DNA of 64,000 nucleotides from Achatina immaculata (GCA_009760885.1 CM019713.1:25180427-25244426), one strand, 5' to 3'. Shown: positions 1-12,359, counted from the first letter of the stretch. Notes: generated from the sequence alone by a model not told the origin. Numbers and translations: made by a program.

Positions 1-414
1 TGGCTACCATACTATATGCCACAAGTGTACTGTTTTAAGCTCTGACTACTATACTATATGCCACAAGTGTACTGTTTTAAGCTCTGACTACTATACTATA
101 TGCCACAAGTGTACTGTTTTAAGCTCTGACTACTATACTATATGCCACAAGTGTACTGTTTTAAGCTCTGACTGCTATACTATATGCCACAAGTGTACTG
201 TTTTAAGCTCTGACTAATGTACTATATGCCACAAGTGTACTGTTTTAAGCTCTGACTACTATACTGTATGCCACAAGTGCACTGTTTTAAGCTCTGACTA
301 CTATACTATATGCCACAAGTGTACTGTTTTAAGCTCTGACTACTATACTATATGCCACAAGTGTACTGTTTTAAGCTCTGACTACTATACTGTATGCCAC
401 AAGTGCACTGTTTA
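1..414. repeat. Minisatellite, 42-bp unit, about 10 copies
   Basis: The unit contains ACTATATGCCACAAGTGTAC and TTTTAAGCTCTGACTAC. Copies differ at few positions (for example TATACTGTATGCC with AGTGCACTG in two units). The array begins before the window and stops where unique sequence with TACATGCCATTTACATACTG starts. Confidence 0.95.
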
Positions 415-624
415 TAGTTACTACATGCCATTTACATACTGACCCAGGTTCAAGATGGTATACTTTGTGCAGAGCTTTGACTGTTAAGCCTTGCCTGTCA
501 TACTCTTATCACTTCCAGATTGTTTTAATCTATGTTTAATATGTTTGATGCTAAAGCTGTTTACTTAACTAACATTTGTCCTATGAGGCATTTTATTTTC
601 TCTCCTGTATCATCTTCTTATCAG

Positions 625-740
625 CTGTTTAGTCTTGCTCCCCGTTATCTTCACTGAGTACACTGACCATGACATAGACCTGGTTCTAACGAAGCAGATT
701 TCCTATGTCAGACACCTGTTTCTAAGTCTTCTTATAACGG
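625..740 (+). CDS. Candidate exon of an unidentified plus-strand gene
   Basis: A long T/C-rich tract ending TTCTTATCAG precedes an open segment of 38 codons containing LLPVIFTEYTDHDIDLVL and KQISYVRHLFLSLLIT, followed by a consensus donor GTGAGT. It ends after one base of a codon, which fits the exon proposed at 4164-4303. The mix of a polar EYTDHDIDL stretch and a hydrophobic end suggests a membrane protein. I do not recognise the family. The upstream intron holds the 42-bp minisatellite. Confidence 0.4.
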
Positions 741-897
741 GTGAGTACGCCATCCACATATTCATCCCAGCAGTCTGTTCCCAAAGCTACAAACAGAGTA
801 CGGTAAAATGTGCTCTCATCCTGTACACCTAACATGAATACAGGCCACAAAAATAAATGTTCATTATTTTAACAGTGACAAAAGCAGATCTATCTCA

Positions 898-950
898 GCG
901 CTACTCTGTGCTCTCTTTCTCACTCTCTCTCTCTCTCTTTCTCTCTGAGA
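898..950. repeat. CT-rich microsatellite
   Basis: An imperfect (CT)n tract, with several uninterrupted CTCTCT runs, follows the candidate exon 625-740. Confidence 0.85.
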
Positions 951-1794
951 GGAAACAATAACATCAACCAAGCAGAATACAAGGGGGATAATCATGTGCA
1001 ATCATCTTAAGCCTGTATGCGGTAATTACAGCCCAGAGTGCATTACAAAAGTTTAAAATGGAAAGAGTGTGAAACAAATAAAGACAGGCAGACAACATGA
1101 TCATAAAATTTATTCAACATTACTATTTATTAAAACAAAACTGGACATCAAACCATCAAATTGCTATATTTAAAATCAGCCATTTTGTTATTTAAATATG
1201 CGAAATAACACAGATGGGACAGCATTTGCAAAAAAAAAAAAAAAAGATTGGAAAAAAAAAAAAAAAGCAAATATCATTGCCACTATGACTGATAATTTAT
1301 GTGAAACAGCCATACAGAACAACATTTGCAACACACATATATGTAACAAATGCAATAATCAAAGCAATAACATACAAAAAATAATATACAAAATATCTAC
1401 ACACAACAACAACAAACATATAAATAAATAATAGACTTCTGCATAGTCAAGACTTCTTGGAAGTCAAGATCTTTTATTAACTTTGTAATCTCCAGGGCAA
1501 TGTTCAAGTCAAATGACATGTCTTCCGAATTCTTGTAGCAGGTAACTCAGTCCATGCTCCTGACACCACACAGTGACCATGAACTTGTGATCACTAGCTG
1601 CGTCCCTTGTCCTATCTCGTCAGGTACATCTGTGCTTCCATCTCTCAATTTCCTGCACTAATTCTTCACAGAACCCTCACTCATGTCACGGCATAATGAA
1701 TCTTAGTGATAATGCATCCTTCTGCTTGCAGAAAATGAATCAGACCACGGACCTCACAACTGATTAGAAAGTCCATGTAAATTCAGTCACTACC
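951..1794. other. Unassigned AT-rich stretch
   Basis: Only A-runs (1231-1267) and simple AT-rich DNA are visible. An AATAAA on the plus strand (about 1074) and AATAAA on the minus strand (about 1109 and 1128) lie close together, as could happen between convergent genes, but such hexamers are common in DNA this AT-rich. Confidence 0.5.
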
Positions 1795-2551
1795 CATCAG
1801 TCATTTGCATGTCCCTTGCGGGACTTTGCCTCCATAACAGCACTCCTATAGGCCTCTCGGTTGTAAGCAAGATGGCCTGCTGCTGATGCATCCATCTGCA
1901 GATCATCAACGATGTCTTGCAGCCATCTTCGTTTTGGTCTTCCTCTCTTTCTTTTTCCCATTATATATCCTTCCAAGACGGTCTTCTCCAGATTATCAAG
2001 ACATTTAATGTGTCCAAAATATTTAAGTTTTCTCTCTTTAATCCTCTTTACTAGCCAGCCTTCTTCAATATTTAGCTCTTGTAGTATGGAAATATTTCTT
2101 TTTTGTGTCCATGATATTTGAAGAACTCTTCTGTAGCATTTACATTCAAAGGCATTTATGCATTTCTCAGCTGTTTTGTTAAGTGTCCAGGTCTCACAGG
2201 CATATGTTGCAATGGGAAAGATGCATGCCCTTAAAAATATTATTTTTGTGGTTCTGTCTGTTCCTCTCCACAGCTTCTTTATTTGTTTTACTTTTTGAAG
2301 AGTGATAGATGTCCTCTTTTTAATTTCCCTCATTGAATCTCCATTATTAGTTAGTAGTGATCCAAGGTATTCAAAACTCTCCACCTCTTCCAATTTTTCC
2401 TCACTGATACATATTTCAGCTGCCTTATTTGTTTTGTCAGTTGTCATCAATTTAGTTTTATTTGCATTAAAATAGAGGTTTTGCTCTTCACTGTTCTTAC
2501 GGACTGACATAATTCGTTTTTCCATTCCTTTTTGTGTTGTGGACAGTAATA
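1795..2551 (-). mobile_element. LINE A fragment (3' end of RT ORF)
   Basis: A 242-codon open frame encodes the C-terminal part of a non-LTR reverse-transcriptase polyprotein: [55 protein letters not shown] and the end GHAND. Catalytic RT motifs are absent, so this is a 5'-truncated copy. The frame is intact over its whole length, which suggests a fairly recent insertion. It lies in the proposed intron 741-4163 of the plus-strand gene. Confidence 0.93.
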
Positions 2552-3060
2552 ACTACCCATGCACAAACAAAATGAACAGTGGGTAGGCATTTTTAGTGAG
2601 ATAAGTGTTTACTGGTTACCACAGGAAATACACCAAGTTGTTAAGACAATCAGCTTATTTTTACCAGCCAATCAGAGGTTAATTTTGGAAATGATCACAT
2701 GTATAACTGAACCACTTTTGGTGGAATTTATGGTCAAAGAGTTAACACGTGCAATTTCCTTGAACACTTTTCTAACAAAATTACCTTGATTACTTGGGAA
2801 AAACACACCAGCAGAGGTCAACTATTAACTAAAACATAACGACAAGGAAAACCATGCAGTTTAAATAAAACAAGTCTGTAAAAAAAAACAAAAAACAATG
2901 CTCCGATCTTTCAAAAGCTGAATGTTCTCAAAGCAACATAAAGATCTACAAGAAGAACTTTACAAAGATTTTATGCTATAAGGCTGCTCCCAGGTCTTCA
3001 TGCAAATGATAAAAATCAGCTTCTTTTCTCATCCTTTTTTACAATTAAAATGTTCTTCCT
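2552..3060. other. Unassigned stretch
   Basis: AT-rich sequence between the LINE A fragment and the 44-bp minisatellite. No feature is recognised. Confidence 0.5.
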
Positions 3061-3065
3061 AGAAG

Positions 3066-4132
3066 GTGCTGTTATCAGGGTGGGAACCAAAATAATTTTC
3101 TTTGAGATAGTACTGGTGATAGGGTGGGAACCAAAATAATTTTCTTAGAGATAGTACTGGTGATAGGGTGGGAACCGAAATGATTTTCTTAGAGATAGTA
3201 CTGGTGATAGGATGGGAATTGAAATGATTTTCTTAGAGATAGCACTAGTGATAGGGTGGAAACCAAAATGATTTTCTTAGAGATAGTACTAGTGATAGAG
3301 TGGAAACCAAAATGATTTTCTTAGTATAGTACTAGTGATAGAGTGGAAACCAAAATGATTTTCATAGAGATCGCACTAGTGATAGGGTGGAAACCAAAAT
3401 GATTTTCTTAAAGATAGTACTGGTGATAGGGTGGAATCCAAAATGATTTTTATAGAGATAGTACTGGTATTATGGTGGGAACTGAAATGATTTTCATAGA
3501 GATAGTACTAGTGACAGGGTGGAAACCAAAATGATTTTCATAGAGATAGTACTGGTGTTATGGTGGGAACTGAAATGATTATGACAGAGATAGTACTGGT
3601 GTTATGGTGGGAACTGAAATGATTATGACAGAGATAGTACTAGTATTATGGTGGGAACTGAAATGATTATGACAGAGATAGTACTGGTATTATGGTGGGA
3701 ACTGAAATGATTATGACAGAGATAGTACTGGTGTTATGGTGGGAACTGAAATGATTATGACAGAGATAGTACTGGTGTTATGGTGGGAACTGAAATGATT
3801 ATGACAGAGATAGTACTAGTATTATGGTGGGAACTGAAATGATTATGACAGAGATAGTACTGGTATTATGGTGGGAACTGAAATGATTATGACAGAGATA
3901 GTACTGGTGTTATGGTGGGAACTGAAATGATTATGACAGAGATAGTACTGGTATTATGGTGGGAACTGAAATGATTATGACAGAGATAGTACTGCTATTA
4001 TGGTGGGAACTGAAATGATTATGACAGAGATAGTACTGGTGTTATGGTGAGAACTGAAATGATTATGACAGAGATAGTACTGGTATTATGGTGGGAACTG
4101 AAATGATTATGACAGAGATATCACCATTTTCC
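3066..4132. repeat. Minisatellite, 44-bp unit, about 24 copies
   Basis: The unit contains GATAGTACTGGTGTTATGGT and GGGAACTGAAATGATTATGA. The left third is degenerate (TTTTCTTAGAGATAG variants) and the right two thirds are nearly homogeneous, so the array has been homogenised from the right. It ends 30 bases before the candidate exon at 4164. Confidence 0.95.
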
Positions 4133-4163
4133 TGGTGGGAACTGATGTGATTATGTTTGCTAG

Positions 4164-4303
4164 TGATGCCTGTGTCACTCAAGTACCTGTCCTACCTCCA
4201 TTTGGTGCTCTTTGCGATCTTTATGGTGGTGGAGCCACTTAAGATGACTATTTCTTATGTCTGCTCAAGTAATCAAAGAAGCCACAGCAGCAATATGATA
4301 TGA
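4164..4303 (+). CDS. Candidate last exon of the same plus-strand gene
   Basis: After GTTTGCTAG, a phase-compatible frame of 45 codons reads PVSLKYLSYLHLVLFAIFMV and then a polar tail with TISYVCSSNQRSH, ending in TGA at 4301-4303. AATAAA follows near 4488. The hydrophobic span and polar tail look like the C-terminus of a membrane protein. The link to 625-740 rests on phase and orientation only. It would converge on the exchanger gene. Confidence 0.33.
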
Positions 4304-5600
4304 CACTTGTATTACAAGATCATCATGGCATAATCTACCAAAATCTTAAAATTACCATTAAATAACATCACGAAGCAGTAATTTGTTTCAAGGGGGTGTT
4401 TATATATATATGGCCACATATTATCATTCTGCTAACATAATTATCTGGAGACCTATCATATAACCCATCATGAGATTACAAGATGTGAAATAAAATCACT
4501 AGCTGATGTAGTTACTTCTTACCATTTCTGAACTATGAAGTGGAGCAATGTGTGTGAGGAGGTGATGAAGAAAGATCCAATCCCTCTTGCGATACCAAGT
4601 AAGTCTTACAGTTACTGTATATACTAATAAAACAAATGCAGCAACACTTTACAACTGTAAGTTACACAAACTACAACAAATTAAAAGACACTTACATTCA
4701 CATATCCGTAACACAACAGAATAATTAAAATAGAAACGATTTATAAATCCTTCGGATTATGACATACATACAATTAAAAACAAATGTTATGACTGTAACA
4801 CAAGTGCGTACATTACATTTAAAAATAAATCCAGCACTTACAAGAAATTCGGCAGTTGCAGTGTGACATGTAACACACAGCCTGTTCTTGTGTAATATTT
4901 ATAATACCTCCAGTTTATCAGAAATGCAGTGATATAAATATCCTGAATGACGGTCATAAGATGACAAAAACTGAGAGTACATAATGACGTAAACTGCGTT
5001 TTTACAACACACTGACAGAACCATAATTATGAAAACATAATACAATGAAAAAAACATTCAACAAATTATAAAATGGCATAATTATAAATTGATACAAAAC
5101 ATTCATAAAACGTATTATACAATAATTTGGAAATGACATAACTATAAAAAGAGCATAATTCTAAATGATAAAAACAATGACAATAATAAAATGATATAAA
5201 TAACTATTACACGACACTAATTATAATAAAATTACAAAAAAGTTTTAATCTATATCATGAACAGCATAAAACATGAACAAAATTATGACAGAATATGTGG
5301 AAATACTTTAACACCTTTATATAAAATTTCTTACTGTGTTTATGTAACAACTGTACAGGATTTCATAAAGTTTGTTTTGCAAAAAAAAACCAAAAAAAAA
5401 CCATCAGAAAAACAGCCCATGTTTTAAGATATTGCATCATTATGTTGATAGTCGAAGGTATTTTACAACTTTTTTCTTACTGAAATAACAAGCATATGAC
5501 AAATACAACAAGACATAATAAGCATCTTGTACTGGATCATTTCATCATAAGACGGGACTCTATTTTAGATTTGCTGAACAGACTTTTTAAAAAAATCTGT
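4304..5600. other. Unassigned AT-rich stretch
   Basis: Very AT-rich DNA with many ATAATT-type stretches and short A-runs at 5376-5400. It could be 3' untranslated sequence of either convergent gene. No coding exon is supported. Confidence 0.5.
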
Positions 5601-5629
5601 TTCATGTCATGAAAGTGTATACAAGATAC

Positions 5630-5795
5630 GGTGTTTACACTTAAATTTTCTTTGAGCAAGGTATCCATTTTTACAGCTGGGCTGACAGCTGCAGTTCTGG
5701 CTGGGATCAAACCAACGACTTTCACCATGAGAAATGAGTGCACTAACCGCTCTGCATTTGGTGAATACTGCCAAGGAAATATTACACATTGAAGC
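5630..5795 (-). mobile_element. tRNA-derived SINE fragment
   Basis: Read on the minus strand it carries GCGGTTAGTGCACTC (A-box region), TCTCATGGTGAAAGTC and the B-box-like GGTTTGATCCC, then CAGCTGTAAAAATGG. The same order occurs in the copies at 21790 and 48525. The tail is missing. Confidence 0.7.
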
Positions 5796-5831
5796 AAAGC
5801 TTCAGCTTCTATGTGGAACTCTCAAACTAAA

Positions 5832-5960
5832 TACTGCAAAAGAGGAATATAAGCTTAAGCTAAACTTCCAACAATGTGAAGAAAATGAGAGGAATATAAG
5901 CTGAAGCTAAACTTCCAACAATGTGAAGAAGTCAAATTAAATACTGCAAGAGAAGAAACA
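5832..5960. repeat. Tandem duplication of about 52 bp, two copies plus a partial
   Basis: GAGGAATATAAGCT, AAGCTAAACTTCCAACAATG and TGAAGAA occur twice in a row, followed by a partial third copy. Confidence 0.8.
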
Positions 5961-6424
5961 CAAGATGTGGCAATACTTATACTGTGATTACTTCAGCCAT
6001 CATGATGAAATTAATTTAAAAAAGATTCATTAAGGTGCTATATAAAAAGAAAATAAAATGCCATCTTTTGTCCCACATAAATACCTGCGCATTTGTAGAC
6101 TGCACACTTCAAAGTCCACCATGTACAGACTACACAACAATATTTTGGCCAAAGGGATTGATTATGAGGCAGAAGCTACAGAACTACAAGCAGATCCTGG
6201 AGAAAACTAGAATTTAGCCTTGTGGAAGGCCTCCAGACCTGGCATGATCTTGCACTTGAAACACTGCACAAGGTGAATGTGTTTAAGTGATTCTCTAACC
6301 TCAGTCCTGAGTATCTCTGGTCACATCAAATTACTTTCTGTTCCCATGCTGTTAGTCAGTTTGTTGCTTTAATTTGGTGCATATATCTCCATGTTATTTC
6401 TGTACTGTCTCACTTTTCTGTTAG

Positions 6425-6750
6425 TAACCCTTGTAACTGGCTTAGCCCAACTAACAGGGTAGGGATTGCCAAAGTCCCCATGGTGGTGGAGCCTGCTAAA
6501 AAAGTACTGCACACCCCGCTGCTTTTTAAGCTCCATTCAGGGACTGAACAAAAAAATATCCACCATAACCCTCTCCCAACAAGATGTTGTGTCTCAACAT
6601 CTTCACCTGTAACCCACTACCAATCTAACAAGATGTTGTGTCTCAATATCTTCACCTGTAACCCACTACCAATCTAACAAGATGCTGTCTCAACATCGTC
6701 AGCACACTGACTGATCAAGGTAGACAGAAGAGGCAGCAGCAGAAATCACA
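6425..6750 (+). mobile_element. Dispersed repeat 'P', copy 1
   Basis: GCCAAAGTCCCCATGGTGGT, GGAGCCTGCTAAA and the following 200 bp match the copies at 26310-26595 (same orientation) and 55430-56260 (opposite). Inside this copy a segment of about 47 bp (CTACCAATCTAACAAGATG with TCTTCACCTGTAACC) is repeated three times. No coding capacity is visible. Class unknown. Confidence 0.7.
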
Positions 6751-6834
6751 ATGCATAACTGTCACCAACAGACACACTTTCTTTCTGGGACTCATGCGTT
6801 AAGCCTTGTCAACCCCCAACAGTGAAGATTTATC

Positions 6835-6958
6835 ACATCATTTCATACTCTATGATGATGTGACTGATTGTTATGACACCATTTCATACCTCTATGATGA
6901 TATGACTGATTGCTATGACATCATTTCATACCTCTATGATGATATGACTGGTTGTGAA
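6835..6958. repeat. Tandem repeat, about 45-bp unit, 3 copies
   Basis: TTTCATACCTCTATGATGAT and ATGACTGATTG recur three times, the first copy slightly different. Confidence 0.85.
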
Positions 6959-6959
6959 A

Positions 6960-9095
6960 GGTCCTGTACTTGCTGCTTGTGAGAAACATCCACAAATATG
7001 GAACTACTGGACTGATCTATCCAGCTACCAGTAAGATGTGAGACAGCACAACAGCATATGATAACAATGTCTGACATTAGAAGCATCATCTAACCTACCT
7101 TATTATGCCATTTTGATATGATCAAAACACCCTGCATGTTTCATTCAATTTTTCCTTTTTTTAAGATACAAGTTAACAACTCATATATAAAACAAAAAGA
7201 CAAGATATAACATGACTACAATGAAACTACTGTTAGAGGACAGATAAGAGAGAGCCTGGCTGAAGATTATGCTGTAAGTAGGGACTGGAAATATAAATAA
7301 TATTAATACAGCAAAACATAACAAACAACTATTTCTGGCTCAATATTCTCATGATACAATTTGTTATTTTACAGTCCACACTACAAAGAAGTAACAAAAA
7401 CTGTAATGATTCTGTGATACAATGAAGAAAAAAACTATGGCAACATGAGAAATACCAAAATACCAGAAGATATGTACAAGCTTATCTTCATCCATTAATA
7501 CAAAGTCAAGCTAAACTAACAATAAAAATATCTGCAAAAATGTTAGCAACAGTACAAAAATAGCATTTACTGTGAAACCTCGCAGTGATGCACTGTGGGG
7601 TAAAGTACAAATATAGCATTCAAACAGGCCAATCACAGATGCTTTACAGCAGGAAAATCGTAGCACATCAAAATCGTCACATAATACAGATATCAGTTTA
7701 TGTGTTTCTGGGACCATTGTAATCATATCATAATATTTAAGAGTTGCTAGAACTGATATGGCAAGTCAGCTTGAAAGTAATTAAATACATACATAGTGTA
7801 ATACAGCGTATATACAAGCACACTGCATAAACAAATATACATACCCACTATTGTATAGCTGTTGAGATCAAATACATTTTTTTTTTGCTCTATTCACAGC
7901 TAAGCTATTTACTAATCAAGTAAATCTGTCTTCACTCACAGAATCTGCACGCTCTTTCTTTTTTTCTTTGTTCGAAAATGTCAAGAGACGAAACATCACA
8001 TTCCCCATCTTGTTACTATAATTAAAGCTCACACCGACCCATATTTAACATATAAATACGTATGACATTGAAATATTTCAATAATCTTTGTCAGGAGTTA
8101 TATGTTTCCTTCAAAATATGCTTTTTCTTTGCACTCCAATATGTAACACTATGTATAAAATACCAGCCATAAAAGCTTTCAACATTTACAATAAGCTCAT
8201 CTGCCCTGACTGAGGTTTCTCTAACAGTTTTTTTGCCACTGCTGGTCATCATATGAAGATACAGAAAGTCAAACAGGCTACTGAAAATATGGAAACCCAA
8301 AAACAGACTGGTTTTTTTTTGTGTTATCTCATCAATGGAAACAGTGAATGTTTATTTATAGAAAATCAACAGCACTTTGTTTTTCGCTACCTCACAGCTG
8401 GAAACAAGACATGATTATCTATTACAGTAGACTGTACATGAATGAGGCATTATAATAATTATCTCAAACTGCATTCCACAGCAGGAAAAATCAGTACAGC
8501 TGATTATGAAAACAGATGGATCTCCCAAAAAAAAAAAAAAAAATCCACATAAAAACTATGCACTGTGTGGTGAAGTTAAAGAATTTCTGAATGTACATAG
8601 CTCTGCTTCTATTCCAGGAGTTACTGGACAAAAAAACAACGGCAAGAATTACTTGTTTAAATGCATATAACTGTTGGAACAGACAATTCTTTCACTGAAT
8701 GGCTAACGACTTGTTATACAGAAGTATAAGCTTCAGTCACTCTCTCACGACTTTTCTTCTCTCCCACATCTTAACATGCTGTGTCTTCGTTTTATGAGAT
8801 CTTTTTGCTTTCATCAGACTTCCAGTAACTTCGAAACACTGAAAACAGTGCACGTTATTTCCAAGCCAGTATGTCAACCTACACACACCCGACTTCTCTT
8901 CTCTAACAGCTCAGTACTTGTGTATACAATACTTGTCCTGAACAGCTTACAGCTTGTGTGTACAATACAAAAACTCACAAGGAATGTTTCTTATACACTG
9001 GAATTCTACTTCCTTCCAACTTAAACGATACTGCTTATTCACCCTTGTAACACATTCTTTCCTCATAATTTATGACTTGTAATCACATTCAGCAT
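6960..9095. other. Unassigned stretch, possible 3' region of the exchanger gene
   Basis: AT-rich, mostly unique DNA without convincing exons other than the weak tail candidate at 7916-8008. Short minus-strand open frames here look like chance. Confidence 0.5.
7916..8008 (-). CDS. Alternative candidate C-terminal tail exon (uncertain)
   Basis: It gives 30 codons in the right phase after an AACAAG acceptor, ending ADSVSEDRFT and a TGA. The hydrophilic, charged composition suits a cytoplasmic tail, but the acceptor is weak, an in-frame TAA lies just upstream, and the usual acidic motif is missing. It would place the last exon almost 6 kb beyond 13877. Confidence 0.13.
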   Translation of the reverse strand: MGNVMFRLLTFSNKEKKKERADSVSEDRFT

Positions 9096-9099
9096 CTGT

Positions 9100-9353
9100 A
9101 CTATCCTGAAGGTCTCTTGGTTGTAAGCAAGATGCCCTGCTGCTGATGCATCCATTCGCAGTTCATCAACAACATCCTCTTGCTATCTTCACCTTGGTCT
9201 TCCTCTATTTCTTTTTCCATTTTTTACCCTTCCAAGATTGTCTTCACCAAACTTTTATGACATTTAATATGTCAGAAATACCTAAGTTTTCTCCCTTTAA
9301 TCTTCTTTACTAACCAACCTTCTTCAATATTAAATTCTTGTAATATGGATATA
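9100..9353 (-). mobile_element. LINE A fragment, left half of a copy split by a mariner
   Basis: The sequence GGTTGTAAGCAAGATGCCCT and what follows match the end of the LINE A coding region (compare 1850-2100) with scattered substitutions. It breaks at 9353, where the mariner begins, and resumes near 10654. Confidence 0.8.
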
Positions 9354-10653
9354 AGAGGGGTGATTGATAAATTCTCTGCATAAGGTACAATGGATTATTT
9401 GTGGAGAACTTTTTTGGGTTATTTCTCAAGCATATTACATAGTCCCCTTGCAAGCTTATGCACTTAGTCCAGCGATCCTGGAGCATACAGATCCCTTCTT
9501 TGTAAAAGTCAGCATCTTGTGCCAGTAGAAAGTGGTCTACAGCATGATGACATCATCATCCGAAGCAAATTTGCAACCATTGAGCTCCTTTTTTAGTTTG
9601 GTAAACAGGCAATAGTCCAAAGGGACCACATCTGGGGAATAAGGAGGATGTTCAAGAAGCTGGAAGCCGCATTCATGAATGGCAGCAATTGCCACCGCCG
9701 ACTTGTGAACTGGAGCATTGTCTTGATGATTCCTCTCGTCAATTTCCCTCGACGCTTTTCCTTCAGTTTGACCCGCAGTTGCTTCACAAAATTAGCATAA
9801 GAGGCCCCGGTGACCATTCTACCCTTTTGAAGATTGTCTACCAATAGCACACCTTCTGAATCCCAAAAGATGGAAGCCATTACTTTGCCTGCAGACAGAG
9901 CCACCCTTGCTTTCTTTGGAGGTGGAGATATATGATCTTTCCACTGCTTTGACTGTTCTTTGGTTTTTGACTGAAAATGATGAACCCAAGTCTCATCCAT
10001 AGTCACAAATTGCTGAAGAAACTTTTAAGGATGTGCAGAAAAATTGCCAAATTGTCTGTCTCTTGATATGTTTAGACGCTGTGGTTTGTGATTAGCTCCA
10101 AGTTTTGGGACCCATCGAGCACAGACCTTTGTCATTTGAAGATCATCATTGTGAATAATGGCATGAATACGTTCCTGGGAGATGCTCAACTCAGCAGCAT
10201 GTACCGCTCAGTTAGTCGTCGATCCTCCATTATCATGTCATGGATTCTGCTAGTGGTGTCATCGGTAGTTACCGTTCTTGTTCTTCCTGGACGGGAATTA
10301 TCTTCCAGACTCTTCCTTCCACGTCTGAATTGAGCTGCCCATAATTTTCACTGTGCTGTAAGAAGGGACACACTCCCCTAGAGTCTCTACCATATCCTCA
10401 TGGATCTCCTTTGATGACAAGCCCTTGACGCAGAGGTAGTGAATGACTGCTCGATGAGAAATTTTATCCATTTTCTTAATTTCTGCCACCCTTTACCACT
10501 TTGGTAGCCTGTAAAAAAAAAAATTGGTTGTAGTTAATTTCTTGAAACTTGGAGTTTAATCTTACCTGATCTTACCTGATCTACAAATGCACCTAATAAC
10601 TGTGTGTTTCAAGTATTTGTACCTTAGGCCATGAACTTATCAAACAACCCTCA
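9354..10653 (-). mobile_element. Mariner-family transposon with terminal inverted repeats
   Basis: Ends pair as imperfect inverted repeats of about 40 bp: GAGGGGTGATTGATAAATTC at the left and GAGGGTTGTTTGATAAGTTC on the complement of the right, both followed by TAAGGTACAA. TA dinucleotides flank both ends, as expected for mariner/Tc1 target sites. About 1.3 kb, normal for mariner. It interrupts LINE A. Confidence 0.9.
9540..10489 (-). pseudogene. Mariner transposase, broken
   Basis: The N-terminal part (10298-10489) reads MDKISHRAVIHYLCVKGLSS with a helix-turn-helix-like region. The catalytic part (9593-10006) begins TMDETWVHHF, holding the first catalytic aspartate, and continues IFWDSEGVLLVDNLQKGR. 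Past residue 100 the frame shifts: the HQDNAPVH and YSPD segments sit in another frame. Frameshifts between the two parts make it non-functional. Confidence 0.88.
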
Positions 10654-10715
10654 TATTTCTTCTTTTTTTGCGTCCACGATATCTGATATCTGACATGTTC
10701 ACAGTCAAAGATATT
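10654..10715 (-). mobile_element. LINE A fragment, right half of the split copy
   Basis: On the minus strand it encodes a degenerate form of the ISWTQKK motif that in LINE A directly precedes NISILQELN, so it continues the fragment at 9100-9353 across the mariner. Confidence 0.65.
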
Positions 10716-11756
10716 TACAGTATTTTCTCTCTGAGATCTCCGGCAGTACCGACCTCATCCAGAGAATATACAAAACTCAACATTTAGACTATGAAAGCAC
10801 TGCATCACATTCCACAGATGAAATGAAACCATGCTGCTAATTAACCTTATATCTATTACATCAATCAATCAATTGCCATGTGTAGGCGATCACTTCTCTC
10901 CACAGTTCCCTGTCTTTAGACTTGAATATGAGATCTTCCGGCGACTTTCCTCCTAGCCACACTGACAGCCCATCCAGTAACTTCTCTCTCTGTCTTCCTC
11001 TGTCTCTTCTTCTCTCAGTTTTTCCAGTTGCCACAGTGTGTTCAAATTTTCATACACTCAGAAAATGTCCTACAAATCTCGCTTGTCTGCCTCTGTTCTT
11101 TGCTGTAGTTTGCCTTTTAACTCCAGCCTCTCTTAAGACTTCTTCGTTAGTTGTCTTAGCTGTTCATGGTACCTTCAACGTCCTTCTTATGAACCACATT
11201 TCCAATGGCCTCCATTTCTTGCTGTACTCTCTTATTCATGGACCATGCTTCACATCCATAAAATAAAATTGGCTTGATGTAACATTTAAGTACTTGGAAT
11301 CTTGTTTCCTTTGATATAGATCTGTTGCATAAGATATTTCTCATTTTCTGGAATGCTGACTTGGCCTGAGCACATCTGCTTTTTATTTCGTTGTGACATT
11401 TCCCATCAGCTGTTATAATTGTTCCTAAGTACTTGAATTGATCAACTTGTTTCAGTTCTGCGCCATCAATGGTAATGCTACATTTTGGTGGTATTCGCTC
11501 CTTTGAAATGACCATCTCTTCTTTTTATTCAGACTGAGACCTTTACTTTTACTTTCACGAAACATGATGTCCAGAAGAGACTGTAGCTTCCTTTCACTTT
11601 TAGCAATCAGAACTGTGTCGTCTGCATATCTTAAGTTGTTATGGTTTTACCAGCCAACTGACATTCCCGGAAAGCTCTCTATATTTCTCATTACGTTTTC
11701 GCTGTACAAGGAGAAGAGGGCAGGAGATAGAACACATCCCTGTCTCACTCCCAATT

Positions 11757-11963
11757 TTATGTCTTGGAATGCTCAACCTTCATTGCTGCTGATTGCTGCC
11801 AGCATATGTTTTTGATGAGTTTCAGATCTTTCCCATCTATGTTGGCGTCTTCCAGCATTCTTATAATTTCTGTGTGTCTCACTTTATCGAATGCCTTACA
11901 ATAGTCTATGAACCATAAGTATAGGTCCGTCTTTACTTCTATTGATCTTTCCATCAATGTTTT

Positions 11964-12029
<66 letters not shown>

Positions 12030-12359
12030 GGCATTACTTGTGTCTTTTCCTTCGACGCAGCCACACTGTTCTTCAGCAATTTCTGGGTTTATTTTGCCCC
12101 TGACTCTTCTCATAACAATACGAAGCAGGATTTTGGTAACATGGCTCATGAGACTAATGGTTCGATGGTCTTCACATTCAACTGCACCTTGTTTCTTTGA
12201 TAGGGCAATGAAAACTGATTGCAAAAGGTCTGATGGGACATAGTTACTGTTATAGATGCCATTCAGCACTCTGGTAATTATTTCTATGCCAAGCTCTCCT
12301 AATGCTTCCAATTCTTCCTTGGTGGTTTTATCTGGTCCTGGTGCTTTGTTGTTCTTCAT
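11757..12359 (-). pseudogene. LINE D reverse transcriptase segment with microsatellite in frame
   Basis: A 200-codon frame covers the middle of the RT domain. It starts MKNNKAPGPDKTTKEELEAL, has the CEDHRTISLMSHVTKILL stretch and LYLWFIDYCKAFDKV. Between them a run of about 20 alternating Y/I codons from (TA)n takes the place of the short AIYxLKTL stretch seen in related elements. The frame is kept through the run. Stops follow, so it is not functional. Confidence 0.85.
11968..12030. repeat. (TA)n microsatellite inside LINE D
   Basis: About 30 TA units with one C interruption near 12012. The flanks are LINE D coding sequence on both sides. Confidence 0.95.
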
